Assembly: GCF_019464495.1 (NCBI RefSeq)
Contig: NZ_CP080492.1
Coordinates: 2,790,001 to 2,854,000 of the forward strand
DNA length: 64,000 bases
Source of the DNA: Leucobacter luti
GTDB taxonomy: Bacteria; Actinomycetota; Actinomycetes; Actinomycetales; Microbacteriaceae
Direction of reading: 5' to 3'
Each line of letters opens with the position of its first letter. The first letter of the stretch is position 1. The notes below the pieces were generated by a model. It did not search any database. It had not been told where the DNA came from and saw only the letters and a program-made list of their open reading frames with translations. The position numbers and the translations under genes were made by a program. This document shows, piece by piece, positions 34,683 through 44,546 of the stretch.

Positions 34683-35899
34683 GCGACTGAGATCCTCCTG
34701 AATCGGGTGAGTGCCTTTTCGGCTGCGGCTACTGCGTCGAAGTCGAACACAACGCTGCGGCGGAAGTCGCGCCCTGCCCGGAGATCGGCATCGCGCTTCG
34801 CGATGTCCTCGAACTCGTTCTGCGCATCGAACTGGGATCCGCTGCGTCGTGAGGCATTTTGCAGGATCGCCGTGCGCTGCATCCGCACGGCCGTGTAGCG
34901 CTTGAACGCCTCCGCGATGCCGTCTGGGCCCGAAGCTTCCCGCAGGAAGAACGCGAGCGTGATGCTGTCCTCCATCGCCTGGTTCACACCCTGGCCGGCG
35001 TGCGGCAGCATCGTGTGCGCCGAGTCGCCCAGCAGGGTCACGCGGCCCTCTGACCAGTTCGTGAGTGGCTCATGATCGTGGAGCCCCCACCAGAATGTCT
35101 GCTCGATCAGGCTGATGAAGTGTCGGAGCCGAGGGTCCCAGTTCTCGCCGGCAAACTCGGCGGCGAGTTCGGCCACATCGCCGGGTGCCGACCACGACTC
35201 TTTCAGCGGCCGATCGCTGGGGACAAAGCCTACGTAGTTAAACAGCTTGCGCTGCTTGAGCGGGTAACACATGAAGTGCTTGCCCTCGCCCATCCAGACC
35301 TGACTAATCATGGGCCAGTCATCGGGGAGCAGGCTGGCATCGAGAACGCCGCGGTACGCGATGAACCCCGAGTAGACGGGTGTTGGCAGGTGCATCAACG
35401 AGCTCCGAACCACGGAGTGGATCCCGTCTGCGCCAACAACCGCGTCAAACTCGCCGTGCTCGCCGTGTTCGAACTCGACGCGCACCCCGGTGTCGGTGCG
35501 CTGGAGCGCGGTCAGCCGGTGACCCAGCCGGATCGTTTCCGGTGCGAGCTCGCCTGCCAGCGCGTTGACGAGATCGGGGCGGTACATGCCGACGTTTTGG
35601 TATTGCTTGGCCGAGTCCTCCCACGCGGCCTCGGCGACCAGGTTACCGAGGGCATCCTGGTACACACCGTGACCATCGGGGATTGCGCCGGCGCGCTTGA
35701 TCTTCTCGAGCACGCCGAGCCGATCGAGGACGCGCTGGCCGTTCGGCGCCACGGTGACGCCGGCCCCGACATCACCGAGCTTCCTGGCCTGCTCGAATAC
35801 GGTGACGTCAGCACCAGCGATCCTGGTGAGCGCGATCGCGGCGGTGAGTCCGCCCATCCCTCCGCCAATGATCGCGATCTTGGTGGTGTTGGTACTCAT
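34679..35899 (-). CDS. FAD-dependent aromatic-ring monooxygenase
   Basis: A 406-residue group A flavoprotein monooxygenase. FAD motif GGGMGG (residues 12-17), the DG motif in VVGADGIHSVVRSSL, and the GD motif LLGDSAHTMLPHAGQG are all present. Relatives hydroxylate salicylate, 3-hydroxybenzoate or 6-hydroxynicotinate with NAD(P)H and O2; the exact substrate cannot be told. RBS AAGGAG precedes the ATG. It is the middle gene of an operon with an MHS transporter upstream and a reductase-like gene downstream, next to a divergent LysR regulator, which suggests use of an aromatic acid. Confidence 0.85.
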   Translation of the reverse strand: MSTNTTKIAIIGGGMGGLTAAIALTRIAGADVTVFEQARKLGDVGAGVTVAPNGQRVLDRLGVLEKIKRAGAIPDGHGVYQDALGNLVAEAAWEDSAKQYQNVGMYRPDLVNALAGELAPETIRLGHRLTALQRTDTGVRVEFEHGEHGEFDAVVGADGIHSVVRSSLMHLPTPVYSGFIAYRGVLDASLLPDDWPMISQVWMGEGKHFMCYPLKQRKLFNYVGFVPSDRPLKESWSAPGDVAELAAEFAGENWDPRLRHFISLIEQTFWWGLHDHEPLTNWSEGRVTLLGDSAHTMLPHAGQGVNQAMEDSITLAFFLREASGPDGIAEAFKRYTAVRMQRTAILQNASRRSGSQFDAQNEFEDIAKRDADLRAGRDFRRSVVFDFDAVAAAEKALTRFRRISVA

Positions 35900-35945
35900 T
35901 GCTTCTCCTTGACTGAGGTGGCTCGTGTGCTTCGCTTGCCCCGCG

Positions 35946-37325
35946 CTAGTGCTGCGCGACCGGTTCCCGCACAGACTCGTACGGCGTGAAGATAGTGGCG
36001 CCCCGTGCCTGCTCCGCCTCGTGATCCGGTCCGAGCGGGATCCCGCTCCGATCCCGCAGGCACAGCGTTGCCGCGGCCCCCAGCAGGGTGGTGAGGAGCA
36101 AGTACCAGGAGACCGCGGCAGTGGTGCCGGTCGATTCGAGCAGCATCTGGGAGATCATCGGAGCGAATGCTCCGCCGAGCACTGCACCGACTGCGTACGT
36201 GATTGAGACACCTGAGAATCGAATCGAGGCCGGGAAGATCTCTGAGTACCAGGCAGCGAGCGGGCCGTACGTAAGGCCGAGGCCCGTTGAGATCAGTACG
36301 AGCGCCGTGTACAGCCCGAGCAACCCTCCGGTGTTCACGAGCCAGAAAATGGGGAACGCCACGAGCGCCTGGAGCGCGAAGCCAATCAGGAAGGTGTTGC
36401 GCCTGCCAATCACATCAGCCAGGTATCCGGCGAAGAGCGTGGAACAGAACCACACCAGTGCCGCGAACGCTGCAGCGACGAGCACGACTGTGCGATCCAA
36501 TCCCTGCTCCGCAATTGCATAGTTATTGAGGAAGCCACCAGTGGTCATATACCCCAGCGTGCCGTTCCCAACAAAGACGAGTGCAGCCAGGATCACGAGG
36601 TGCCAGTGGCGCCGGAACAGCGCAATGATGGGGACCTGCTTCTGCTTGCCGCGCTCGGCGATCTCGGCGAAGACGGGGCTCTCCTCGACTGAGCGACGGA
36701 TCACGAAGCCGACAAAGATCAGCACAACGCTGAGTAGGAACGGCACCCGCCAGCCCCACTCGAGGTAGGCAGCGCCGGGGGAGATGACGCCGGTCATCAG
36801 GGCCGTCATACCCGAGGCGAGTAGGAAGCCGAGCGGCACACCGAGTTGCGGCCAGGAACCCGCACGACCGCGCCGGTCCGCTGGCGCGTGCTCGACCGCC
36901 ATGAGGACGGCGCCGCCCCACTCGCCGCCGGCGGACAGCCCTTGCAGCACGCGCAAGAGGAGAAGCAGGATCGGAGCCGCAATCCCGATCTGAGCGAATG
37001 TTGGGAGCACACCGATGAGCGTGGTCGCGACCCCCATGAGGACGAGCGTGATCACCAGCATCGTGCGCCGGCCGAGCACATCGCCGAAGTGCCCAGCGAG
37101 GAACGCGCCGAGGGGGCGGAAGAGGAACGAGATCCCGACTGTGGCGAGGGAGAGTAGTAGCGCGATGTCTTTGCCTGCGGGTTCGAAGAAGAGCTGTGCG
37201 AACACGAGACCCGCGCTCGTGGCGTAAATGAAGAAGTCATACCACTCGATGGTGGTGCCGATGATCGTCGCGAAGGCGATTCGGCGTTGTGAAGTGGGTG
37301 TGCCAGTGGCAACAGCGGAGGTCAT
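35946..37325 (-). CDS. MHS-family MFS transporter (metabolite:H+ symporter)
   Basis: A 459-residue protein with twelve predicted membrane helices. GTTIEWYDFFIYATSAGLVF is characteristic of the MHS branch (ShiA, KgtP, ProP), and the MFS loop motif is GDVLGRRTMLV. It would import an organic or aromatic acid with protons. The ATG at 37325 has AGGGA upstream; an ATG at 37343 (6 residues longer) is almost as good. The 46-base gap to the monooxygenase gene suggests one operon. Confidence 0.87.
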   Translation of the reverse strand: MTSAVATGTPTSQRRIAFATIIGTTIEWYDFFIYATSAGLVFAQLFFEPAGKDIALLLSLATVGISFLFRPLGAFLAGHFGDVLGRRTMLVITLVLMGVATTLIGVLPTFAQIGIAAPILLLLLRVLQGLSAGGEWGGAVLMAVEHAPADRRGRAGSWPQLGVPLGFLLASGMTALMTGVISPGAAYLEWGWRVPFLLSVVLIFVGFVIRRSVEESPVFAEIAERGKQKQVPIIALFRRHWHLVILAALVFVGNGTLGYMTTGGFLNNYAIAEQGLDRTVVLVAAAFAALVWFCSTLFAGYLADVIGRRNTFLIGFALQALVAFPIFWLVNTGGLLGLYTALVLISTGLGLTYGPLAAWYSEIFPASIRFSGVSITYAVGAVLGGAFAPMISQMLLESTGTTAAVSWYLLLTTLLGAAATLCLRDRSGIPLGPDHEAEQARGATIFTPYESVREPVAQH

Positions 37326-37421
37326 GGATGTCCCTAACGTCATTGTTGCCCCGCGAAGATGCGGGGAGCGGGAAGGTGCTCGTCCAGTGTTGCGGAGCCG
37401 CACTCTGCGTGTAAATCACAG

Positions 37422-37427
37422 TAAAAT
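37422..37427 (+). promoter_or_regulatory. Possible -10 box for the LysR gene
   Basis: TAAAAT in the divergent intergenic region, 50 bases before the regulator start. No good -35 was found. Confidence 0.3.
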
Positions 37428-37446
37428 GAAGAAGTACTTCGATTGG
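37428..37446. promoter_or_regulatory. Candidate LysR-type operator
   Basis: A palindromic core GAAGTACTTC at 37431-37440 with AT-rich flanks, between the divergent transporter and LysR genes. LysR regulators typically bind imperfect dyads of this size in such regions. Location and symmetry are the only evidence. Confidence 0.4.
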
Positions 37447-37477
37447 ATCAAAGAAGATGGTGCGGTAGGGGGACGTG

Positions 37478-38395
37478 ATGGTGGATGTGAGTCTGCGACA
37501 GCTTGAGCTGTTTGCCGCGCTGCCGAACTTCAGCACCCTGAGCGCGGCGGCGGCGCACCTGCACATCTCTGAATCGGCGCTCTCGCAGGCCGTAACGAGC
37601 CTGGAGAGCGCTGTGGGGGAGCAGCTGTGTGTGCGGCGCAAAGCGCGCGGGCTGACGTTGACGCCGAGCGGCCAGCACTTTGCAAAGCAGGCACGCCAGA
37701 TCGTTGCGGACACCCAGGAGCTGGTGCTGGGTGTCGGGCCTGGCCAGGAGCTTCGGGGGCCGGTGAAACTGGGCTGCTACGCCAGTTTTGCGACGAGTGT
37801 GGTGCCCGAGCTCCTTGAGGGATTTCCGAAGCGGCACCCCGGCGTGCACATCGAAGTGATGGTGGGCACGAACGAAGAGCTGCTCTCCGCCATTGAGGCC
37901 GGGCACCTCGATGTCGCGCTGATCTACAACGTGTCGCTACCGGTTGGATATCAGCGACGGAAGATCTATGCCACTGAGCTTGAAGTGCACCTGCACCCTG
38001 ATCATCCCCTCGCCCATGCGGAAACGATTGATCTCCCGGATCTTGCCCCGTTGCCCTACATTCAGTACGACGCGACACCCGGTATTCGCAACGTCGCCGA
38101 TGCGTTCAGCGCGCGCGGACTCGAGCCACGGATTGTCGCGCGAGTGCCACAGATCAGTCTCGTTGAGGCAATTGTCGGCCGCGGAGTTGGCTACGGACTA
38201 CTGATGTCGCGGCCCAACGCACTGCCGATGAGTATTGAGGGGCGGCCCTTTGTCGTCCGGCCGCTGGATCCGCCTGTGACCGTGTCACACGTCGTGGGTA
38301 TCTGGCCAGAGGACATGGAGCTGACCGCGCGCGCCTCAGCCCTGCTCGACTTCGCAGTCGAGAAACTCGGCGGATTCGGCCGCGCCGACGTGTAA
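37478..38395 (+). CDS. LysR-family transcriptional regulator
   Basis: A 305-residue LysR regulator. The N-terminal winged helix-turn-helix is clear (SLRQLELFAALPNF then SALSQAVTSLESAVG), and the effector-binding domain starts near residue 90. It lies divergently next to the MHS transporter/monooxygenase operon, the classical arrangement for a regulator that controls its neighbour in response to the substrate or a metabolite. I chose the ATG at 37478, 5 bases after AGGGGG; the GTG at 37475 or 37481 could also be used. Confidence 0.87.
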   Translation: MVDVSLRQLELFAALPNFSTLSAAAAHLHISESALSQAVTSLESAVGEQLCVRRKARGLTLTPSGQHFAKQARQIVADTQELVLGVGPGQELRGPVKLGCYASFATSVVPELLEGFPKRHPGVHIEVMVGTNEELLSAIEAGHLDVALIYNVSLPVGYQRRKIYATELEVHLHPDHPLAHAETIDLPDLAPLPYIQYDATPGIRNVADAFSARGLEPRIVARVPQISLVEAIVGRGVGYGLLMSRPNALPMSIEGRPFVVRPLDPPVTVSHVVGIWPEDMELTARASALLDFAVEKLGGFGRADV

Positions 38396-38550
38396 GGGGC
38401 GAGTTCCGAGAGCGCCCGGCTGGGCTTGGGGAGCGGGTGGGGAGTGTGTGGGGCTGGCGCGCATCGGGGTTGGCGCGGTGCGACGAAGGAGCGACGGGCC
38501 GGGGTTCCCGCCTCGCGTCAGAGCCAAACGCGAGCCGCGACACGCCCGGG

Positions 38551-38579
38551 TTGCACGACCCTGATCCCTGTGTCAGAAT
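38551..38579 (+). promoter_or_regulatory. Candidate S10-operon promoter
   Basis: TTGCAC at 38551-38556 and CAGAAT at 38574-38579, spacer 17. A transcript from about 38586 would have a leader of about 290 bases before rpsJ. Bases 38396-38550 of this 482-base gap contain nothing recognisable. Confidence 0.45.
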
Positions 38580-38776
38580 AGACAGGTTCAGTACTCCGCG
38601 CTTCGGTGCGGATCACTGCCAGGCTGTGCATAATCTCCCGGTTCGCTGGGGTTAGGCCGCGGGTAGCGAACGCAACCTGCGCAGCATTCGGAGGCCAGAC
38701 GAAAGTCCGGCCATCTTTGTGCGCGCGGGGCCATCTCAGGATGGTTTTGACAGGTGAACAGAGACCCAGCACAGAG

Positions 38777-38792
38777 CGCTTCGCGAGAAGCG
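38777..38792 (+). ncRNA. GNRA-capped hairpin in the rpsJ leader
   Basis: Six base pairs CGCTTC/GAAGCG close a GCGA tetraloop, with possible continued pairing AGCA/TGCT outside a bulge. It lies about 85 bases before rpsJ. It may be part of a protein-binding leader that controls the S10 operon, as known (with other structures) in E. coli and Bacillus; binding here is not shown. Confidence 0.35.
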
Positions 38793-38877
38793 TGCTGCCA
38801 GGGCGCTGGTACGTAAGACGTCCAATGCCGAGTTTCCTTCGGGAGCCGGTACGACGCAAGTAGAAAGTAGAGATGTC

Positions 38878-39186
38878 ATGGCGGGACAGAAGATCCGCAT
38901 CCGACTGAAGTCGTATGACCACGAGGTCATCGATAGCTCCGCACGCAAGATCGTTGACACGGTCACCCGCGCGGGCGCAACGGTGATCGGCCCCGTGCCG
39001 CTCCCCACGGAGAAGAACGTGATCGCAGTGATCCGTTCGCCTCACAAGTACAAGGACAGCCGCGAGCACTTCGAGAAGCGCACGCACAAGCGTCTGATCG
39101 ACATCGTCGATCCCACCCCGAAGGCCGTCGATTCGCTGATGCGTCTCGATCTCCCGGCCGATGTCAACATCGAGATCAAGCTCTAA
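38878..39186 (+). CDS. rpsJ: 30S ribosomal protein S10
   Basis: A 102-residue S10, which is in the 30S head and is also the NusE antitermination partner. The core is [16 protein letters not shown], then [17 protein letters not shown]. First gene of the long S10 operon. The sequence upstream of the ATG has little Shine-Dalgarno character (AGTAGAGATGTC), which is weaker than for the following genes. Confidence 0.97.
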   Translation: MAGQKIRIRLKSYDHEVIDSSARKIVDTVTRAGATVIGPVPLPTEKNVIAVIRSPHKYKDSREHFEKRTHKRLIDIVDPTPKAVDSLMRLDLPADVNIEIKL

Positions 39187-39198
39187 GGGGGTCGGATC

Positions 39199-39852
39199 AT
39201 GGCAGTAGAGCGCAATGTGAAGGGTCTCTTGGGCACCAAGCTCGGGATGACGCAGGTGTGGGACGAGAACGGCAAAGTCGTTCCCGTCACCGTGATTGAG
39301 GTTGCTCCCAACGTCATCACGCAGATCCGTACCCCCGAGGTCGACGGCTACAACGCCGTGCAGATCGCCGCGGGTGCGATTGATCCGCGCAAGGTCAACA
39401 AGCCGGCCGCAGGTCACTTTGAGAAGGCCGGCGTTACGCCGCGTCGTCACGTGACCGAGATCCGTACCGCTGATGCAGCTGAGTACGCTCTGGGCCAGGA
39501 GCTCACCGTCGATGGCACCTTCGAAGCCGGTCAGAAGATCGACGTCGTTGGCACCTCGAAGGGCAAGGGCTTCGCGGGCACGATGAAGCGTCACAACTTC
39601 AAGGGTGTTTCCGCATCGCACGGCTCGCACCGTAACCACCGTAAGCCTGGCTCCATCGGCGGCGCAGCGACCCCCGGTCGCGTCTTCCGCGGTCACAAGA
39701 TGGCCGGCCGTATGGGTGGCGATCGCGTTACCGTGCAGAACCTGATCGTGCAGGCGATTGACGCCGAGAAGGGTCTCATCCTGGTTAAGGGTGCAGTTCC
39801 CGGCGCGCGCGGTCGTCTCGTATTCGTTCGCAACGCAGTGAAGGGGGCGTAG
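39199..39852 (+). CDS. rplC: 50S ribosomal protein L3
   Basis: A 217-residue L3, which organises the peptidyl-transferase region and the 23S 3' domain. [11 protein letters not shown] at the start and [18 protein letters not shown] near the C-terminus are diagnostic. GGGGG lies upstream of the ATG. Ends 3 bases before rplD. Confidence 0.97.
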   Translation: MAVERNVKGLLGTKLGMTQVWDENGKVVPVTVIEVAPNVITQIRTPEVDGYNAVQIAAGAIDPRKVNKPAAGHFEKAGVTPRRHVTEIRTADAAEYALGQELTVDGTFEAGQKIDVVGTSKGKGFAGTMKRHNFKGVSASHGSHRNHRKPGSIGGAATPGRVFRGHKMAGRMGGDRVTVQNLIVQAIDAEKGLILVKGAVPGARGRLVFVRNAVKGA

Positions 39853-39855
39853 TTC

Positions 39856-40509
39856 ATGGCTACCGCTACCAAGCTCGAGGTGCTCGACGCGAAGGGCAAG
39901 AAGGCCGGGTCGGTTGACCTGCCCGAGGATCTCTTCGGCGTCGAGACCAACGTCCCGCTGATCCACCAGGTGGTCACCGCACAGCTCGCAGCTGCGCGCC
40001 AGGGTACTCACAAGGTGAAGACCCGTGGTGAGGTGTCCGGTTCCGGTGTGAAGCCGCACAAGCAGAAGGGCACCGGCCGCGCTCGTCAGGGCTCCGTCCG
40101 CATGCCTCAGCACCGCGGCGGCGGCATCGTCCACGGACCCGTGCCCCGCGATTACTCGCAGCGCACGCCCAAGAAGATGATCGCAGCAGCTCTTCGCGGC
40201 CTGCTCTCGGATCGCGCTCGCGCGAACCGCGTGCACGTTGTCGACGGCTTCGGCATCGGTGACAAGCCCAGCACGAAGGCCGCGCGCGAGTACCTCGCGC
40301 AGGTTGCTCCGGGCAAGCGCGTTCTCGTGGTTGTGAACCGCGACGACGAGCACACCACGCTCAGCGTCCGGAACCTTCCGGCCGTTCACGTGCTGTTCCA
40401 GGATCAGCTCAACGCCTACGACGTGGTTGTCAGCGACGATCTCGTTTTCACCAAGGCTGCATTCGACGAGTTCGTTGCCAGCCGTGCCGCTCAGGAGGAC
40501 TCGAAGTGA
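39856..40509 (+). CDS. rplD: 50S ribosomal protein L4
   Basis: A 217-residue L4 with a globular part and the extended loop reaching the exit tunnel ([20 protein letters not shown]). In other bacteria L4 also represses its own operon. Overlaps the rplW start by 4 bases. Confidence 0.97.
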   Translation: MATATKLEVLDAKGKKAGSVDLPEDLFGVETNVPLIHQVVTAQLAAARQGTHKVKTRGEVSGSGVKPHKQKGTGRARQGSVRMPQHRGGGIVHGPVPRDYSQRTPKKMIAAALRGLLSDRARANRVHVVDGFGIGDKPSTKAAREYLAQVAPGKRVLVVVNRDDEHTTLSVRNLPAVHVLFQDQLNAYDVVVSDDLVFTKAAFDEFVASRAAQEDSK

Positions 40510-40805
40510 GCCTGAACAAGTCTGCACACGACGTCATCGTTCGCCCTATCGTTTCCGAGAAGAGCTACGGTCTTATCGACGCCAACGGTCAGTACACCTT
40601 TGAGGTTGCTCCGACGGCGAACAAGACCGAGATCAAGCTCGCGATCGAGCAGGTCTTCAACGTGAAGGTCCAGAAGGTCCGCACGCTGACCCGCAAGGGC
40701 AAGACCCGCCGCACCAAGTTCGGTGCGGGAAAGCGCAAGGACACGAAGCGTGCCATTGTCACGCTGAAGTCCGGCTCCATCGACATCTTCACGGCTGCGC
40801 TGTAG
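40506..40805 (+). CDS. rplW: 50S ribosomal protein L23
   Basis: A 99-residue L23 located at the peptide exit tunnel, where it contacts trigger factor and [19 protein letters not shown] and [17 protein letters not shown] mark the family. GTG start overlapping rplD. Confidence 0.96.
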   Translation: MSLNKSAHDVIVRPIVSEKSYGLIDANGQYTFEVAPTANKTEIKLAIEQVFNVKVQKVRTLTRKGKTRRTKFGAGKRKDTKRAIVTLKSGSIDIFTAAL

Positions 40806-40825
40806 AAGGGGCGAGAAGGAACATT

Positions 40826-41662
40826 ATGGCTATTCGCAAGTACAAGCCGACGACCCCGGGTCGTCGCGGTTCGAGCGTTGCTGATTTCGCAGAGATCACG
40901 CGCTCCACGCCTGAGAAGTCGCTGCTTCGCCCGCTCCCCAAGACGGGCGGCCGCAACAACCAGGGCCGGATCACCACCCGCCACATCGGTGGTGGACACA
41001 AGCGTCAGTACCGCGTCATCGACTTCCGTCGCAATGACAAGGACGGCGTCAACGCCAAGGTTGCGCACATCGAGTACGACCCGAACCGTACGGCACGCAT
41101 CGCGCTGCTGCACTTCGAGGACGGCACGAAGCGCTACATCATCGCTCCGAACAAGCTGAAGCAGGGCGACATTGTCGAGTCGGGTCCCGACGCCGACATC
41201 AAGCCCGGCAACAACTTGCCGCTGCGTAACATCCCGACCGGTACCGTGATCCACGCGATCGAGCTGAAGCCCGGCGGGGGTGCCAAGATGGCGCGCTCGG
41301 CTGGTGCCTCGGTTCGCCTCGTGGCGAAGGACGGCCCCTACGCTCAGCTGCGTCTCCCCTCGGGCGAGATCCGCAACGTCGATGCGCGCTGCCGCGCGAC
41401 CGTCGGCGAGGTCGGCAACGCCGAGCAGTCGAACATCAACTGGGGCAAGGCCGGCCGTATGCGCTGGAAGGGCGTTCGCCCGACCGTTCGTGGCGTCGTC
41501 ATGAACCCGGTAGATCACCCGCACGGTGGTGGCGAAGGCCGCACCTCGGGTGGCCGTCACCCGGTCAGCCCTTGGGGTCAGAAGGAAGGCCGTACGCGCC
41601 GTCCGAACAAGGCCAGCGACAAGCTCATCGTGCGTCGCCGCAATGTTGGCAAGAAGCGTTAG
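40826..41662 (+). CDS. rplB: 50S ribosomal protein L2
   Basis: A 278-residue L2, important for peptidyl transfer and subunit joining. It contains the conserved segment [15 protein letters not shown] with the functional His, and ends in a Lys/Arg-rich tail. RBS GAGAAGGA precedes the ATG. Confidence 0.97.
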   Translation: MAIRKYKPTTPGRRGSSVADFAEITRSTPEKSLLRPLPKTGGRNNQGRITTRHIGGGHKRQYRVIDFRRNDKDGVNAKVAHIEYDPNRTARIALLHFEDGTKRYIIAPNKLKQGDIVESGPDADIKPGNNLPLRNIPTGTVIHAIELKPGGGAKMARSAGASVRLVAKDGPYAQLRLPSGEIRNVDARCRATVGEVGNAEQSNINWGKAGRMRWKGVRPTVRGVVMNPVDHPHGGGEGRTSGGRHPVSPWGQKEGRTRRPNKASDKLIVRRRNVGKKR

Positions 41663-41684
41663 TCGGCGGGTAGGAGAATAGAAG

Positions 41685-41966
41685 ATGCCTCGTAGTCTCA
41701 AGAAGGGCCCCTTCGTAGATAACCACCTGCTGAGCAAGGTAGTTGTCCAGAACGAAGCTGGCACCAAGAACGTGATCAAGACCTGGTCGCGCCGTTCGAT
41801 GATCATCCCCGCAATGCTGGGACACACCATCGCCGTGCACGACGGTCGGAAGCACATCCCCGTGTTCGTAACGGAGACCATGGTCGGTCACAAGCTGGGC
41901 GAGTTTGCGCCCACTCGTACCTTCCGCGGTCACGTGAAGGACGACAAGAAGGGCCGTCGCCGCTAA
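41685..41966 (+). CDS. rpsS: 30S ribosomal protein S19
   Basis: A 93-residue S19 of the 30S head. [16 protein letters not shown] and [16 protein letters not shown] are typical. Fixed order between rplB and rplV. Confidence 0.97.
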   Translation: MPRSLKKGPFVDNHLLSKVVVQNEAGTKNVIKTWSRRSMIIPAMLGHTIAVHDGRKHIPVFVTETMVGHKLGEFAPTRTFRGHVKDDKKGRRR

Positions 41967-41992
41967 GCGGTGACGTGAAGGAGGAGAGAGAA

Positions 41993-42376
41993 ATGGTGGA
42001 ATCGACCGCACGCCTGCGTCAGATCCGCATCACCCCCCAGAAGGCCCGTCGCGTTGTTGACCTGGTACGTGGGAAGAATGCTCAGGAGGCGCTTGCCATC
42101 CTGAAGTTCGCCCCCCAGGCCGCAGCCGAGCCCGTGTTCAAGCTGGTTGCTTCGGCAATCGCAAACGCTCGGGTCAAGGCAGACGCGGAGAACCTGCGTC
42201 TTAACGAAGACGAGCTGGTCATTGCTCGCGCCTACGTTGACGAGGGCACGACGCTCAAGCGTTTCCGCCCCCGTGCACAGGGCCGCGCATTCCGGATCAA
42301 CAAGCGGACCAGCCACATCACCGTCGTTCTGCAGACGGCCGATGAGCTCCAGGTCACGAAGAAGGGAGCCAAGTAA
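41993..42376 (+). CDS. rplV: 50S ribosomal protein L22
   Basis: A 127-residue L22 whose loop lines the exit tunnel. The start is the ATG at 41993, after a perfect AAGGAGGAGAG; a longer frame from 41975 would overlap that ribosome site. [16 protein letters not shown] and [10 protein letters not shown] are conserved. Directly abuts rpsC. Confidence 0.96.
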   Translation: MVESTARLRQIRITPQKARRVVDLVRGKNAQEALAILKFAPQAAAEPVFKLVASAIANARVKADAENLRLNEDELVIARAYVDEGTTLKRFRPRAQGRAFRINKRTSHITVVLQTADELQVTKKGAK

Positions 42377-43135
42377 ATGGGCCAGAAGATTCATCCCTAC
42401 GGCTTCCGCCTCGGGATCACCACTGACCACGTCTCGCGCTGGTTCTCGGACTCGACCAAGAAGGGTCAGCGTTACGCTGACTACGTGGCCGAGGACATCC
42501 GGATCCGCCAGCACCTGACCAAGCAGCTTGACCGCGCCGGTGTGTCCCGCGTGGAGATCGAGCGTACCCGTGACCGTGTCCGCGTGGATATCCACTCGGC
42601 TCGCCCCGGTATCGTGATCGGTCGTCGTGGCGCCGAGGCTGAGCGCATTCGCGCTGACCTCGAGAAGCTCACGGGCAAGCAGATTCAGCTGAACATTCTC
42701 GAGGTCAAGAACCCCGAGGCTGATGCTCAGCTTGTCGCACAGGGCATTGCCGAGCAGCTCGCTGCTCGCGTGGCGTTCCGTCGTGCGATGCGCAAGGGCC
42801 TGCAGGGCGCTCAGCGTGCCGGTGCCAAGGGCATCCGGATCCAGGTCTCCGGCCGCCTTGGCGGCGCCGAGATGAGCCGTTCGGAGTTCTACCGCGAGGG
42901 CCGTGTGCCGCTGCACACGCTTCGCGCGAACATCGACTACGGCTTCTACGAGGCAAAGACCACCTTCGGCCGTATCGGCGTGAAGGTCTGGATCTACAAG
43001 GGTGACCTCACCAACAAGGAACTCGCTCGCGAGCAGGCGGCCCAGAAGCCGTCTCGCGACCGTGGCGACCGCCGTCGTGCGCCCCGTGGCGCTCAGGCCG
43101 AGGCTGCACCCGCTGCAGCAGGAGCGGAGAAGTAA
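42377..43135 (+). CDS. rpsC: 30S ribosomal protein S3
   Basis: A 252-residue S3 at the mRNA entry, with a KH domain ([17 protein letters not shown]) and the C-terminal S3 domain. The tail of about 35 residues is rich in Arg, Ala and Pro, as is common in actinobacteria. Starts right after the rplV stop. Confidence 0.97.
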   Translation: MGQKIHPYGFRLGITTDHVSRWFSDSTKKGQRYADYVAEDIRIRQHLTKQLDRAGVSRVEIERTRDRVRVDIHSARPGIVIGRRGAEAERIRADLEKLTGKQIQLNILEVKNPEADAQLVAQGIAEQLAARVAFRRAMRKGLQGAQRAGAKGIRIQVSGRLGGAEMSRSEFYREGRVPLHTLRANIDYGFYEAKTTFGRIGVKVWIYKGDLTNKELAREQAAQKPSRDRGDRRRAPRGAQAEAAPAAAGAEK

Positions 43136-43137
43136 GC

Positions 43138-43557
43138 ATGCTGATTCCCCGTCGAGTCAAGTACCGCAAGCAGCACCACCCCAGCCGCAGCGGCCAGTCC
43201 AAGGGCGGCAACACGGTTGCCTTTGGTGAGTACGGCATCCAGGCACTCACCCCCGCATATGTGACGAACCGTCAGATCGAGTCCGCTCGTATCGCGATGA
43301 CCCGTCACATCAAGCGTGGTGGCAAGGTGTGGATCAACATCTACCCCGATCGTCCCCTCACCAAGAAGCCTGCGGAAACCCGCATGGGTTCCGGTAAGGG
43401 TTCGCCCGAGTGGTGGGTGGCCAACGTCAAGCCGGGCCGCGTCCTCTTTGAGGTCGCCGGCGTCGATGAGCAGCTCGCTCGTGAGGCGCTGACCCGCGCT
43501 ATCCACAAGCTGCCGCTCAAGGCCCGTATTATCAAGCGCGAGGAGGGCGACGCGTAA
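43138..43557 (+). CDS. rplP: 50S ribosomal protein L16
   Basis: A 139-residue L16 near the A-site t[18 protein letters not shown] and the loop [19 protein letters not shown] are diagnostic. Starts 3 bases after rpsC and overlaps rpmC by one base. Confidence 0.97.
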   Translation: MLIPRRVKYRKQHHPSRSGQSKGGNTVAFGEYGIQALTPAYVTNRQIESARIAMTRHIKRGGKVWINIYPDRPLTKKPAETRMGSGKGSPEWWVANVKPGRVLFEVAGVDEQLAREALTRAIHKLPLKARIIKREEGDA

Positions 43558-43868
43558 TGGCGATCGGTACCAAAGAACTGGCCATCACCGAGCTCGATAC
43601 TTTCGAGAACGAGCGTTTGGCCGAGGAGCTCAAGAAGGCGAAGGCTGAGCTCTTCAACCTGCGTTTCCAGTCGGCCACCGGCCAGCTGGAAAGCCACGGT
43701 CGCGTGCGCCAGGTGAAGCGCGATATCGCGCGCATCTACACGGTGCTGCGTGAGCGCGAGCTCGGCATTCGGTTGACCCCGGCTGCCGCCCCGGCTCCCG
43801 CCAAGGCGAAGAAGAGCACTAAGAAGACCGAGCAGGCGGACGCCGCCGCTGATACGAAGGAGGCCTAA
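43557..43868 (+). CDS. rpmC: 50S ribosomal protein L29
   Basis: 103 residues, longer than the usual 60-75. The N-terminal two thirds are a regular L29 ([20 protein letters not shown]), followed by an Ala/Pro/Lys and then acidic tail of about 25 residues with no known function. ATG overlaps the rplP stop. Confidence 0.95.
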   Translation: MAIGTKELAITELDTFENERLAEELKKAKAELFNLRFQSATGQLESHGRVRQVKRDIARIYTVLRERELGIRLTPAAAPAPAKAKKSTKKTEQADAAADTKEA

Positions 43869-43870
43869 GC

Positions 43871-44143
43871 ATGGCTGAGGTCGAGAAGGAACAGCGCGGA
43901 TACCGTAAGGCTCGCCGTGGCTACGTCGTCAGCGACAAGATGGATAAGACCATCGTCGTTGAGGTCGAGGATCGGGTGAAGCACCCGCTGTACGGCAAGG
44001 TCCTGCGCCGCTCCTCGAAGGTGAAGGCACACGACGAGCAGAACACCGCCGGCATCGGCGATCTCGTGCTCATCCACGAGACCCGTCCGCTGAGCGCCTC
44101 CAAGCGCTGGCGTCTGGTCGAGATCCTCGAGAAGGCGAAGTAA
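43871..44143 (+). CDS. rpsQ: 30S ribosomal protein S17
   Basis: A 90-residue S17, which binds 16S rRNA early in assembly. [20 protein letters not shown] and the OB-fold follow. Starts 2 bases after rpmC. Confidence 0.96.
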   Translation: MAEVEKEQRGYRKARRGYVVSDKMDKTIVVEVEDRVKHPLYGKVLRRSSKVKAHDEQNTAGIGDLVLIHETRPLSASKRWRLVEILEKAK

Positions 44144-44173
44144 GCCCTCCGGCTTACTGAGAAGGAGTAACAA

Positions 44174-44542
44174 GTGATTCAGCAGGAATCCCGACTCAAG
44201 GTTGCCGACAACAGCGGCGCCAAGGAGTTGCTCACGATCCGTGTCCTCGGGGGCTCGAAGCGTCGTTACGCCGGTATCGGCGACACGATCGTTGCGACCG
44301 TCAAGGACGCGATCCCCGGTGGCAACGTGAAGAAGGGTGAGGTCATCAAGGCCGTCATCGTTCGCACGCGCAAGTCAACTCGTCGCCCTGATGGCTCGTA
44401 CATCAGCTTCGACGAGAACGCTGCCGTTATTCTGAAGGCCGACGGGGAGCCCCGCGGCACCCGAATCTTCGGGCCGGTTGGTCGTGAGCTTCGCGATAAG
44501 AAGTTCATGAAGATCGTCTCGCTCGCACCGGAGGTGATCTAG
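44174..44542 (+). CDS. rplN: 50S ribosomal protein L14
   Basis: A 122-residue L14 at the subunit interface: [18 protein letters not shown] and [20 protein letters not shown] start after GAAGGAG. It begins the spc-type gene order. Confidence 0.97.
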   Translation: MIQQESRLKVADNSGAKELLTIRVLGGSKRRYAGIGDTIVATVKDAIPGGNVKKGEVIKAVIVRTRKSTRRPDGSYISFDENAAVILKADGEPRGTRIFGPVGRELRDKKFMKIVSLAPEVI

Positions 44543-44546
44543 TCCT

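Noticed and set aside
38747..38775. TTGACA as a second S10 promoter
   Set aside because: No -10-like sequence at 16-18 bases.
38518..40527. 669-codon minus-strand open frame over rpsJ, rplC and rplD
   Set aside because: Spans three certain ribosomal-protein genes and their gaps in antisense; no protein features.
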